Source: Methanosarcinales archaeon Met12
Lineage (GTDB): Archaea; Halobacteriota; UBA148; JAJOKI01
Length of the DNA stretch: 64,000 bases
Assembly (NCBI GenBank): GCA_002813105.2
Contig: CP017966.2
Coordinates: 496,001-560,000 of the forward strand
Reading direction: 5' to 3'
The position numbers were made by a program, and so were the translations under genes. Below, one piece after another: positions 14,419-22,671 of the stretch. The number at the start of each line of letters is the position of its first letter. Positions within the stretch are counted from its first letter, which is position 1. Under the pieces are notes generated by a model. It saw only the letters and a list, made by a program, of their open reading frames with translations, was not told where the DNA came from and ran no database searches.

Positions 14419-16884
14419 ATGACCAAATATATATCGCATCCGCTGATAAAACCAAACGTAGTTGAAAAACGGTTGTATCAGTCCTCGCTCGCCAACGCCG
14501 CGCTGAACCGATCTTCACTGGTGGTGCTGCCCACTGGCCTGGGTAAAACGATCGTTGCGCTGTTAGTGATGGTCGCCAGACTTGAGAAGTATGGGGGCAG
14601 GGTCCTTGTGCTGGCTCCTACGAAACCCTTAGTAGAGCAACATGCTGCCTTTTTAAAATCTATGCTCAACGTACCAAGCCACAACATCCTGATGTTCACT
14701 GGTGAGACGTCTCCAGCGGAGAGGGCGGAGTTGTGGGCGGGCGGGTCCGTGGTCATTTCAACCCCGCAGGTGATCGAGAACGATTTGATGTGTGGGCGGG
14801 TGTGTTTGGATGACGTCGTTCTCATCGTATTTGACGAGGCTCACAGGGCGGTTGGTAATTATTCATACGTCTATATTGCTGAGAAGCATATGGGACAATC
14901 TCGGAGCCCGCTTGTCCTCGGTATAACTGCATCGCCTGGGGGAGGAGATACACAGATTGAGGAGGTTTGCCGAAATCTAAACATCGGGGGCGTCGAAGTT
15001 AGAACCGAATCTGACCTGGATGTGGTACCATATACGTATAAAAAAGATGTCGAATGGATATATGTCGACCTTCCAGATGAGATTCGGGACATAAGGGAGT
15101 TGGTCGACCACGTACTGCGCGACAGGTTGAATGAGTTGAGGCGGTTGGGCGTCGTCAGCTCAAAGCGTGCAGACCCCTCAAAGAGTGAGTTGCTTCAGTT
15201 GCAGAGTAACCTTCAATATCAATTGAAAAGAGCGCCACGGCCACAAGCATATAGGTCAATATCATTGCTGGCAGAGGTTTTTAAAATTAAACATGCCATG
15301 GACATGATCGAGACGCAAGGCATTTCTGCGCTCAAGAGGTATTTTGAGAGGCTCCAAAATGAGGCGCAATCGAGGGGGGGCAGCAAGGCAGCAAGGCGGC
15401 TGGTGGAGTGCGCCGATATCAAAATGGCAATGGGTTTGGCCAATGGCTGTGATGAGGAAAAACACCCGAAGCTGGATATAGTGAGGCAGATAGTCGAAGA
15501 GCAGATGCGCAGAAATCAAGATAGCAGGATAATCGTGTTTACGAACTTCAGGGATACCGCTGAATTGGTCACCGAATCGCTGGGCGGTTTGAAGGGCGTT
15601 CGACCTATCAAATTTGTCGGGCAGGCAAATAAATATAAAGATTGTGGCCTGAGCCAACGGAAACAGGTCGAGATCCTGCGGAACTTTAAAGATGGTGTGT
15701 ATAACGTGTTGGTCGGGACGTCGGTAGCAGAAGAGGGGTTGGATATACCCTCCACAAACCTTGTGGTGTTCTACGAGCCAGTGCCATCTGAAATTAGGAG
15801 TATTCAGCGACGGGGGAGGACTGGCAGGCGCGGAAGGGGGCGCGTGGTAGTGCTCATAACCAAGGGAACGAGGGACGAGGCATATTACTGGATGAGTAGG
15901 AGGGGGGAGAAGAATATGTATAAAAAAATACGTGGGTTGAAGAGTCGTTTTGAGGGTGTTAATGGTGGTGTTGGTTTTGAGGATGATTGGGGTGGGACCT
16001 TTGGGGGCGTTAAGAATGGGGTCGGTCAAGGTGCTACAGATGTGGATGTTGTGGGTACGTTGGATGCAGGTGCATCAGAGGTGGTGGCACAGAGACGGTT
16101 GAGTAGTTTTGGTGTTGATGGTGGTGCTTCAGGTAGTGCTAATGGTACTGGTACTGGTGCTATTGGTGCTTCAGGTAGTGCTAATGGTACTGGTGCTATT
16201 GGTACTGGTGGTGCTGTTGGTACTGGTAGGGTTGGTGGTGTTCGCGTATTCGTCGACCAACGCGAGATGCGCTCCGCCGTCGTAAAAGAACTGGAACGAT
16301 TGGGCGCTAGTATTGGGATAAAGACGCTGGAGGTTGGAGATTATGTGTTGAGCGATCGTGTTTGTGTTGAGAGGAAGACCGCTGAGGACTTTCTGTCATC
16401 GCTTGTAGATGGGGGGCGTGATCTTTTCGGTCAATTATCTGATTTGCGGAGGTGTTTTGACCGCCCGATATTGGTCATAGAGGGGGGCGAGCTCTACACA
16501 AGGCGCAGAATTCATCCAAATGCGATACGGGGGGCGCTTGGAGCGGTGGTGGTTGGTTTTGGTGTCCCCACCATCACAACAGAGGATGCGGGGGATACTG
16601 CTGCGTTTTTGTATGTCGTCGCAAAACAGGAGCAGGAAGGGGGTGGTCGGGTGCCAACCCTGCATGGTGGAAGGACGCCCCAGACGTTAAAAGAGCAACA
16701 AGAATATTTGGTATCGTCCATATCTAACATCGGACCGGTCATTGCCAGGCGCCTATTGCTCCACTTTGGCTCCGTCCAGAATGTAATGAGTGCATCCCAC
16801 GATGACTTGATGGCGGTTTTTGGCATAGGTCCCAAAACGGCTGCCAGAATACGGGAGGTCGTAGAGTCTGAATATAAGGAGTGA
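14419..16884 (+). CDS. hef: Hef helicase-nuclease (FANCM/XPF-like)
   Basis: Hef processes stalled replication forks by unwinding and cleaving fork structures. This 821-residue protein has a superfamily 2 helicase part with P-loop LPTGLGKTIV (37-46), DEAH box FDEAHRAVGNY (about 137) and helicase motif VI (IQRRGRTGRRGRG, about 463-475). Its XPF nuclease domain from about 610 has VDQRE and the ERK-x3-D motif in VERKTAEDF (about 649). A helix-hairpin-helix tail lies near 767-815 (NIGPVIARRL, FGIGPKTAARI). Residues about 508-608 are a Gly/Thr/Ala-rich low-complexity linker encoded by GGT-rich repeats, longer than I would expect. The gene lies next to a candidate origin. Confidence 0.93.
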   Translation: MTKYISHPLIKPNVVEKRLYQSSLANAALNRSSLVVLPTGLGKTIVALLVMVARLEKYGGRVLVLAPTKPLVEQHAAFLKSMLNVPSHNILMFTGETSPAERAELWAGGSVVISTPQVIENDLMCGRVCLDDVVLIVFDEAHRAVGNYSYVYIAEKHMGQSRSPLVLGITASPGGGDTQIEEVCRNLNIGGVEVRTESDLDVVPYTYKKDVEWIYVDLPDEIRDIRELVDHVLRDRLNELRRLGVVSSKRADPSKSELLQLQSNLQYQLKRAPRPQAYRSISLLAEVFKIKHAMDMIETQGISALKRYFERLQNEAQSRGGSKAARRLVECADIKMAMGLANGCDEEKHPKLDIVRQIVEEQMRRNQDSRIIVFTNFRDTAELVTESLGGLKGVRPIKFVGQANKYKDCGLSQRKQVEILRNFKDGVYNVLVGTSVAEEGLDIPSTNLVVFYEPVPSEIRSIQRRGRTGRRGRGRVVVLITKGTRDEAYYWMSRRGEKNMYKKIRGLKSRFEGVNGGVGFEDDWGGTFGGVKNGVGQGATDVDVVGTLDAGASEVVAQRRLSSFGVDGGASGSANGTGTGAIGASGSANGTGAIGTGGAVGTGRVGGVRVFVDQREMRSAVVKELERLGASIGIKTLEVGDYVLSDRVCVERKTAEDFLSSLVDGGRDLFGQLSDLRRCFDRPILVIEGGELYTRRRIHPNAIRGALGAVVVGFGVPTITTEDAGDTAAFLYVVAKQEQEGGGRVPTLHGGRTPQTLKEQQEYLVSSISNIGPVIARRLLLHFGSVQNVMSASHDDLMAVFGIGPKTAARIREVVESEYKE

Positions 16885-16962
16885 TTCTACTTGTGGGGGT
16901 TGTCTATAAGGGGGTAACCCTGCCAAAACGATGTTAAAATAAATTTGTCGAGATGGATAAAA

Positions 16963-17088
16963 ATGGAAGAAATAGAAAATAAATATATGTGGTGTGATTG
17001 TTATCTGAAAGACGTAACCGTAAAAGAGGACGGGGTACCTTTCTGTTCATATTGTGGTTATCTAATGGAATTTAAATTTGGAAATTGA
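16963..17088 (+). CDS. Small zinc-ribbon-like protein
   Basis: This 41-residue ORF encodes CDC at 11-13 and CSYC at 28-31, an arrangement that could form a mini zinc ribbon with irregular first knuckle. It starts 78 nt after hef on the same strand. It is too short for family assignment and coding support is limited to the cysteine pairs and an intact frame. Confidence 0.4.
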   Translation: MEEIENKYMWCDCYLKDVTVKEDGVPFCSYCGYLMEFKFGN

Positions 17089-17141
17089 TAAAACAACATT
17101 AGTAATTAGGATGTGGTATGTGTAATGTTATGATATATTGT

Positions 17142-17219
17142 GTGCATAGTATATGTGCATAGTATATGTGCATAGTATATGTGCATAGTATATGTGCATA
17201 GTATATGTGCATAGTATAT
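17142..17219. repeat. Six perfect tandem copies of a 13-bp unit
   Basis: GTGCATAGTATAT repeats six times without change and runs into a degenerate seventh (GTGTATACTAA). It lies between the zinc-ribbon ORF and the UPF0147 gene, about 65 nt upstream of the likely start of the latter. It may be slippage-prone spacer or a cluster of binding sites. The units contain no long palindrome and no spacers, so it is not a CRISPR. Confidence 0.9.
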
Positions 17220-17283
17220 GTGTATACTAAGGAGCAGAATAATGTAATATATGGTATGTGGTATATGTGGTTGTGGTGGTATT

Positions 17284-17553
17284 ATGTCGGTTGACTCAGA
17301 AAAAATAATAAAACAATGTATTGGTAGTCTGGAGCACATTGTGGAAGACCGTTCTGTTCCCAGAAACATACGGCGTGCTGCAGAGGGTGTTAAGGCTCGT
17401 TTGTTGGGTGTAGATGAGTCGCCCCCGATCCGGGTTGCATCTGCCATAGCGATGTTGGATGAAATGTGTGCTGATCCCAATATTCCATTATACACGCGGA
17501 CATTGGTCTGGGGCGTCGTCAGTCAGTTAGAGGCCATTTCTGTCGATAGATGA
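17284..17553 (+). CDS. UPF0147 family protein
   Basis: This 89-residue helical protein belongs to the archaeal UPF0147 family, whose function is not established. The family pattern is clear: a lead helix (SEKIIKQCIGSLEHIV), then DRSVPRNIRRAAEGVKARL and a C-terminal half with AIAMLDEMCADPNIP and TLVWGVVSQLE. The frame is open from 17251, but the extra residues are Cys/Gly-rich and unlike the family, so the ATG at 17284 is chosen. It is well conserved in euryarchaea, which supports a real gene despite the repetitive surroundings. Confidence 0.85.
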   Translation: MSVDSEKIIKQCIGSLEHIVEDRSVPRNIRRAAEGVKARLLGVDESPPIRVASAIAMLDEMCADPNIPLYTRTLVWGVVSQLEAISVDR

Positions 17554-17615
17554 TGTAATTGATTCATTAATTATTCGTTAATTATCTTACAATCTGTATG
17601 ATTTATTATTTTATA

Positions 17616-17706
17616 GGTAGTGTTAACTTAAGGACTACCTGAAACGTAAAACAAGTAGGTGCTATGCGTTTTGAAATCGTCATTTCTGCTTAAGTTAACA
17701 GCACTA
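17616..17706. mobile_element. MITE-like element with TGTTAACTTAAG inverted ends
   Basis: The left end GGTAGTGTTAACTTAAG (17616-17632) is matched in inverse by CTTAAGTTAACAGCACTA (17689-17706), allowing a 3-nt indel. The roughly 90-bp interior has no ORF. A short extra hairpin (AGGTAGT/ACTACCT) sits at the left end. The same core TGTTAACTTAA occurs at 18079, at the start of a transposase relic, so this is probably a non-autonomous derivative of that insertion sequence. Confidence 0.55.
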
Positions 17707-18073
17707 GTTTATAGTCCGTATAATTTATATATTTATTTGTATGATTTATTTATATGTTTTGTTTATATGACTCGTTTGTATTATCTCCCTACCCCATTGT
17801 TTCGATTGGAGTGTCTTAATTGGGGGTCGCTTTTAATCAGAGTTGTCCTTTTGTGTTTGGTTTTTATGTTATAGAAGAGGTGGTAGGAAGATGAAGAAGT
17901 ATGAATTTCATCCACCCTATATTATATACTATCCCTCCGCTTATGTGTTCACTTGAGTGTTATGTATGCTATGTGTCATGTTATGTAGGGTATGTTATAG
18001 AGTATGTTATGGATTTGAGTGCTGTTATATAGGGCGTGTAGGGTCTTACTTCAACCTCTCGGTTTGAGATTAA

Positions 18074-18390
18074 GGTACTGTTAACTTAAAGTTTTTATGA
18101 TGGGAAGAATGTCCCTCGGAGGGAGTGGTATTTGCAAATTAATGAACTAAGAGAGATTATTGAGAGATTATTAATAGTTTTTCCCTCGACTTCATCGAAG
18201 GGAGAGAGCGCCTGTGGGCATGATAGACCTAGGAATACTTCTCTATACGAGCGGTCTATCTTTCAGGAGGGCCGCACATGCTTTGTCTTAGATTAGGGGG
18301 AGACAACTCATATCTCTGTCTGGAAATGGGTGCAGAAACACGGAAGCGGTCTCAGGGGAAGATTTTATCTCAATATTATCTCAACCTACT
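18074..18390 (+). pseudogene. Insertion sequence relic with frameshifted transposase N-terminus
   Basis: From the terminal motif GGTACTGTTAACTTAAAG (18074-18091) the sequence leads into a broken transposase. One frame reads IDLGILLYTSGLSFRRAAHA (about 18223-18282) up to a stop. Another frame then reads TTHISVWKWVQKHGSG (about 18303-18350) before stopping. These are the N-terminal helix-turn-helix parts of DDE transposases of the IS6/IS240-like kind. The catalytic domain and the right end are absent. The rest of 17554-18400 is AT-rich, and I see no gene in it. Confidence 0.6.
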
Positions 18391-18496
18391 AACACAACTT
18401 GTGGTTTATGATAACAACATTTATATATTAAAAGGTGCATAAAGATACAACAATATATTTTGATATTCGATAATTTAAGCCATTATATATTTTGAC

Positions 18497-18522
18497 AACT
18501 CCAGTGGAAGTAGTGGGGTAGG
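18497..18522 (+). repeat. Origin recognition box, copy 1
   Basis: ACTCCAGTGGAAGTAGTGGGGTAGG carries the CCAGTGGAA dyad and the downstream G-run of archaeal ORBs, which Orc1/Cdc6 binds through its winged helix and AAA+ domain. It has the same orientation as copy 2. Confidence 0.7.
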
Positions 18523-18644
18523 TGCAACTCTCCAATAGAAACAGAAAATATCAATTAAATCTCGATGATGGTGCACACCAACATGTCCACCAACCAACAC
18601 CAACTGATTATTTGTAGAAACAAAACCATCACATCGGGACGCAC

Positions 18645-18670
18645 GCTCCAGTGGAAATGGTGGGGCGTAG
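18645..18670 (+). repeat. Origin recognition box, copy 2
   Basis: GCTCCAGTGGAAATGGTGGGGCG repeats the layout of copy 1 and lies only 40 nt before the cdc6 ATG, just upstream of a TATA-like element (AATTATTATATGG, 18677-18689). Initiator binding here could also repress its own gene. Confidence 0.7.
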
Positions 18671-18710
18671 ACCAAAAATTATTATATGGTATTCTTCCAT
18701 TGGAAGCATA

Positions 18711-19979
18711 ATGAACATTTCTGGTGGAACGGTCTTGCAGGAAAATTGTCTAAAAAACAAAGCGCTTAATGGTTTTTTTGAGGAGTTGTTAGATGCCAGG
18801 GCAATTTTTACAAACAAAGACGTCCTACGTCCTACGTACGTTCCTGACCACCTGCCGCATCGAAAAGCCCAGATAGACGACATCGCACGAGTCCTCGTTG
18901 CAGCGCTTAGAGGAGAAACGCCGTCAAACATCCTCATCTATGGGAAGACCGGGACGGGCAAGACGGCGGTGGTAAAACACGTGGGAAAGGAGCTTGAGGA
19001 AACGAGTGAGACGAAGGGGATGCCATGCTCGACACTATATATCAACTGCGAGGTGGTCGACACCCAATATCGTGTGCTCTACCATCTGGCAAGGCTTTTT
19101 GGAAAGGACGTTCCGCCAACTGGATGGCCGACTGACCAGGTGTATGATGAATTTAAAAACGGCATCGATACCGAGAACAGAAGCCTCATAATAATACTGG
19201 ATGAGGTAGATAAACTGGTTAAAAAAGGCGACGAGATATTATACAATCTCACAAGGGTCAATTCTGAATTAAATAATGCTAAAGTTAGCATAATCGGCAT
19301 ATCAAACGACCTTAACTTCATAGAATTCCTGGACCCGCGGGTCAGATCTTCTCTGGGAGAGGAGGAGATAATATTTCCACCATATGATGCCAACCAACTC
19401 AGAGATATCCTCGAGCAGAGGTCGAGAATGGCTTTCAAGCACGACGCACTCAAGCCGTCGGTAATCCCCCTTTGTGCTGCCTTTGCAGCGCAGGAGCACG
19501 GCGATGCCAGACGCGCACTCGACCTCCTGCGCACCTCCGGCGAACTGGCAGAGCGCGTGAATGTGGATAAGGTCGAGGAAGAACACGTGAGAAAAGCTAG
19601 GGACAAAATTGAAGGGGACCGCGTCGTGGAAGTTGTGCGCACACTGCCAACACAATCTAAATTAATTCTCTATGGGATGGCCACACTCTACAAAAACAAC
19701 TCCAAGAAATTATGCACCGGGGAAGTCTACAACCACTATAAACGCCTATGTCGCCAGATCGATATGGATATTTTGACACAACGGAGGGTTACTGATATCA
19801 TATCAGAACTTGATATGCTGGGTATAATAAACACAGCAGTGGTCAGCAGGGGCCGATATGGGCGGACAAAAGAAATATCAGTCAACGTTCAGCTGGAGCA
19901 GACAAAAACCATAATCCTTGAAGATTATAGATTAAAACCACTTGGCGGTATCGCATCGGTCGGGCAGACTATGTTGTAA
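18711..19979 (+). CDS. cdc6: Orc1/Cdc6 replication initiator
   Basis: This AAA+ ATPase of about 422 residues binds origin recognition boxes and loads the MCM helicase. It has P-loop YGKTGTGKTAVV (about 75-86), Walker B IIILDEVDKL (about 160-169), sensor 1 IGISNDLNF (about 198) and the IS-type PHLPHRKAQI lead. A winged-helix C-terminal domain starts near residue 300 (TQSKLILYGMATLY). The reading frame stays open to GTG 18651, but that codon lies inside ORB copy 2. The ATG at 18711, about 25 nt after a TATA element, is the sensible start. The gene converges with the signal peptidase gene and overlaps it by 11 nt. Confidence 0.95.
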   Translation: MNISGGTVLQENCLKNKALNGFFEELLDARAIFTNKDVLRPTYVPDHLPHRKAQIDDIARVLVAALRGETPSNILIYGKTGTGKTAVVKHVGKELEETSETKGMPCSTLYINCEVVDTQYRVLYHLARLFGKDVPPTGWPTDQVYDEFKNGIDTENRSLIIILDEVDKLVKKGDEILYNLTRVNSELNNAKVSIIGISNDLNFIEFLDPRVRSSLGEEEIIFPPYDANQLRDILEQRSRMAFKHDALKPSVIPLCAAFAAQEHGDARRALDLLRTSGELAERVNVDKVEEEHVRKARDKIEGDRVVEVVRTLPTQSKLILYGMATLYKNNSKKLCTGEVYNHYKRLCRQIDMDILTQRRVTDIISELDMLGIINTAVVSRGRYGRTKEISVNVQLEQTKTIILEDYRLKPLGGIASVGQTML

Positions 19980-20484
19980 CATTCACGTCGAAAGCCAATC
20001 TAATATGTCCCAGATATGGCAATCTCCCCCACGCAACGCCGACTATCCACTCTGGTTTTACTGGGCTTAGATGGGGTTGGTCGTAACCTGGGTTATTATC
20101 TCCCCTCGTGATATAGCCAGCGTGCTGGGCAACCTCTCCGTTGGGCATTCGGCCACCAGCATACACCCAATACATTACTCTATGGATGATTGGCGTCTCA
20201 TATCGGTCCCCATTTGGCCTGAACACGATCACGTCACCATAGTCCCCAAATATTCTATGCCCTATCTCTCTGCCGCTTTGATATGTCATGATTTCAACGC
20301 GACTTGGACATTGTATGAATACGATATCGCCGATGTGTATGTTTGGCACCATACTGCCGGACTCGACCGCGACCATTGCGGGCCACGTTCCGGCCAAAGC
20401 ATACGCCACCAGCGCTACCATGCCCACGATCGCCACGGCAGAAACCAAATCTTTTATCACTCCGCTCAAAAAAGATCGACCCAT
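19969..20484 (-). CDS. Signal peptidase I, archaeal Sec11 type
   Basis: This membrane-bound serine protease removes Sec signal peptides. From ATG 20484 it has 171 residues with one N-terminal membrane helix (about 11-31). The nucleophile is Ser44 in VESGSMVP. His101 in TPIIHRVMY replaces the bacterial lysine as in eukaryotic Sec11, and Asp129 in TRGDNNPG completes the set. A longer frame to 20598 would overlap the divergent DP1 gene and lacks a signature, so it is rejected. The position between cdc6 and DP1 is probably incidental to replication. Confidence 0.9.
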   Translation of the reverse strand: MGRSFLSGVIKDLVSAVAIVGMVALVAYALAGTWPAMVAVESGSMVPNIHIGDIVFIQCPSRVEIMTYQSGREIGHRIFGDYGDVIVFRPNGDRYETPIIHRVMYWVYAGGRMPNGEVAQHAGYITRGDNNPGYDQPHLSPVKPEWIVGVAWGRLPYLGHIRLAFDVNVTT

Positions 20485-20541
20485 CTTTTTACCTCTATCG
20501 CATAATTTATACACACTTAGTATAATATATCTACTGGTCCT

Positions 20542-22014
20542 ATGGGCACAACGGACGAAATTATCCAAAAATTCGCCGAAACTGGATATCAAATACATCC
20601 AGATGCGGTTAAGATGATCGAGCAGTACAATGGGTTCTCAAAAAGTATGGTACAGGACATACTCGCATCATTAGACGAATCGGTGCTGGTAATCGCCCCA
20701 GAGCACATCAGAAACGTGCAACAAGGATTGCAACTAGGCATTATCGCGCCAGATAAACAACAAATCATAACAACTGCACCAGAGGTCAGGATTTTAAGCG
20801 ACGTCACGGACGATTCAACATGCATTGGTAATTATGATGAGTTCGTCAAATATTTTCGTGACCGTTATGCCAGGTCGGGAGAAATAATCCGAAAACGGGT
20901 TAGCGCCAGACCTATCGAGATCGTTAACAAGGGCACGCAGATAAACGGACGAGAGGACATCACCATAATAGGGATGATATCCAGCACCAGGGTCACCCCA
21001 AACGGGCACAGATTGGTGGAAATAGAGGACCCAACTGGGACGATGTCCGTACTTTTTCTTAAAGACAAGGACGCATTTGAGAAATCTCAACAGATTATTT
21101 TGGATGAGGTCATCGGCATCACAGGCTCGCTTACAAATGATGGCGGGCTGTTGATCGCAAACAATATCATATGGCCCGAAGCACCTGCAAAGAACAACAA
21201 GCACCAGAAAACAGGAGAACCGACTTACGCCGTCCTGATTTCAGATGTGCACATAGGCAGCAATATGTTTTTAGAGGAGACGTGGTCCAGGTTCATAAGC
21301 TGGATAAACGGCGATGTCGGCAATGACCAACAACAAACGCTTGCAGAGCGCGTTAAATACCTGGTGATTGCCGGTGATCTGGTGGACGGCATTGGCATCT
21401 ATCCAAATCAAGAGAGGGAGCTCGCCATCCTGGATATTTATGAGCAGTACCGACTCGCCGCCGAACATCTAGCGGGCGTGCCATCGCGTATCAGGGTCAT
21501 CATCGCTCCAGGAAATCACGATGCGGTCCGCCAGGCAGAGCCGCAGCCAGCACTTCCTAAACAAATAACGTCTATGTTTAAATCCTCCAATACGACCTTC
21601 GTGGGCAACCCCTCGCTAATCGAATTGAATGGCACCCGCATCCTCGTCTATCACGGACGCGCCCTGGACGATTTTGTTGCAACGCTGCCAGGGCTATCAT
21701 ACAAGGCGCCAGAGGTGGCCATGGTTGAAATGCTCAAAAGGAGACATCTATCTCCGATATATGGTGGTCGCGTCTCCATAGCCCCTGAGAAGCGAGACCA
21801 TTTTGTGATCGACATCGTACCAGACGTGCTGCACTGCGGACATGTGCACACCATGGGACTGTCGAAATATCGGGGCGTCACGTTGGTAAACTCTGGCACA
21901 TGGCAAGCACAGACCGAGTTCCAGAAGCGCATGAATTTAGAGCCAGTTCCAGGATGCGCACCCATTGTCAATTTGAATACGCTGGAGACGTCTGTTTTGA
22001 AGTTTTATACGTAG
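20542..22014 (+). CDS. polB: DNA polymerase D small subunit DP1
   Basis: DP1 supplies the 3'-5' proofreading nuclease and structural support for the archaeal replicative polymerase PolD. This 490-residue protein has an N-terminal helical region and an OB fold near 135-215 (INGREDITIIGMISS). The calcineurin-like phosphoesterase domain from about 228 contains SDVHIGS, AGDLVDG, APGNHDA and GHVHTMG metal sites. All expected catalytic residues are present. It is divergent from the signal peptidase gene, with a TATA-like AGTATAATATATC in the 57-nt gap. DP2 lies 1.3 kb downstream, separated by a toxin-antitoxin insertion. Confidence 0.95.
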   Translation: MGTTDEIIQKFAETGYQIHPDAVKMIEQYNGFSKSMVQDILASLDESVLVIAPEHIRNVQQGLQLGIIAPDKQQIITTAPEVRILSDVTDDSTCIGNYDEFVKYFRDRYARSGEIIRKRVSARPIEIVNKGTQINGREDITIIGMISSTRVTPNGHRLVEIEDPTGTMSVLFLKDKDAFEKSQQIILDEVIGITGSLTNDGGLLIANNIIWPEAPAKNNKHQKTGEPTYAVLISDVHIGSNMFLEETWSRFISWINGDVGNDQQQTLAERVKYLVIAGDLVDGIGIYPNQERELAILDIYEQYRLAAEHLAGVPSRIRVIIAPGNHDAVRQAEPQPALPKQITSMFKSSNTTFVGNPSLIELNGTRILVYHGRALDDFVATLPGLSYKAPEVAMVEMLKRRHLSPIYGGRVSIAPEKRDHFVIDIVPDVLHCGHVHTMGLSKYRGVTLVNSGTWQAQTEFQKRMNLEPVPGCAPIVNLNTLETSVLKFYT

Positions 22015-22139
22015 ACCACAGCATCATCGAATAGGCCGTTTAGTCACGCGCAGATCTTTATGAGATCGGCTACCAATCACAGCAAATCTTATCTGGCATG
22101 ATTGAGTCGTTAAATTTAAATAACAAGCGTTAATTAAAA

Positions 22140-22153
22140 TTAACACGTGTTAA
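22140..22153. promoter_or_regulatory. Perfect palindrome over the MNT gene start
   Basis: TTAACACGTGTTAA is a 14-bp perfect palindrome centred on the GTG start of the gene at 22147. Related half-sites (AACAAGCGTTAA upstream, AATAACACTTGG downstream) flank it. The adjacent protein begins with a winged helix, so an autoregulatory operator is likely. Confidence 0.55.
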
Positions 22154-22671
22154 GAAAAAATAACACTTGGAAGATCCTGGAGTTGTTCCTCCAAAATCCT
22201 GAGAAGAGATTCCACATCAGAGAAATTGCCAGGTTGGTGCCCCTGTCACCACCCTCGGTATCGAAAATAGTTGCAGAGCTAAAGAAAGATGGACTGCTGG
22301 AATCAAAAAAGGAAAAAATGGTTGAAGACGTGTCGGCTTCTAAGACGGAGAACTTTGTCTGGCTTAAGAGAACTTACAATCTTCACTCCCTCTATGAAAG
22401 TGGCCTGGTCGATTTCCTGAGAAAAGAATACCAAGAGCCAGAGACGATCATACTTTTCGGTAGCTACTCTATGGGAGAGGATACGAGCAAAAGTGATATC
22501 GATATAGGAATCGTGACAGATGAAGCCAAGGAGCTCGATCTCCAAAAGTTTGAACGCATTCTGAGAAGAAAAATAAACGTCCATGAGATTCAACTGAAAA
22601 AATGCGAGAAGGAATTTTTGAATAACATCGTAAACGGAATAGTCCTCTACGGGTGCTTGAAGGTGTTCTGA
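22147..22671 (+). CDS. Winged-helix plus minimal nucleotidyltransferase (MNT) antitoxin-like protein
   Basis: This 174-residue protein has an N-terminal winged helix (about 5-60, with FHIREIARLVPLSPPSVSKI). It is joined to an MNT domain carrying the G-S-x9-D-x-D motif in FGSYSMGEDTSKSDIDIGIV (about 100-119). MNT proteins pair with HEPN RNases as toxin-antitoxin modules, where the MNT can modify the HEPN partner. The GTG start lies inside a palindrome, and the stop overlaps the HEPN start (TGATG). The pair separates DP1 from DP2 and looks like an insertion into the replication cluster. Confidence 0.8.
   Translation: MLRKNNTWKILELFLQNPEKRFHIREIARLVPLSPPSVSKIVAELKKDGLLESKKEKMVEDVSASKTENFVWLKRTYNLHSLYESGLVDFLRKEYQEPETIILFGSYSMGEDTSKSDIDIGIVTDEAKELDLQKFERILRRKINVHEIQLKKCEKEFLNNIVNGIVLYGCLKVF

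Larger units (their letters stand above)
18420..18710. other. Candidate replication origin (oriC) upstream of cdc6
   Basis: An AT-rich stretch (about 18410-18490, candidate unwinding element) is followed by origin-recognition-box-like repeats of the archaeal TTCCAGTGGAAAC...GGGG type. Strong copies are at 18497-18522 and 18645-18670. Weaker ones are TCTCCAATAGAAACAGAAA (18530-18548) and CTTCCATTGGAAGC (18694-18707). The region abuts the orc1/cdc6 gene, and DP1 and DP2 lie within 8 kb, which is a common archaeal origin context. Replication activity itself is inferred. Confidence 0.75.

Noticed and set aside
17142-17219. CRISPR array
   Set aside because: Perfect 13-bp tandem repeat without spacers.
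17659-17874. Rightward 71-codon hydrophobic ORF
   Set aside because: AT-rich spacer with low-complexity Tyr/Leu content, no start signal, overlaps the MITE-like end.
18651-18710. Extended N-terminus of Cdc6 from a GTG
   Set aside because: The GTG is part of an origin recognition box and lies upstream of the TATA element.
20485-20598. N-terminal extension of the signal peptidase
   Set aside because: It would overlap the divergent DP1 gene and its promoter; the shorter start gives the normal topology.
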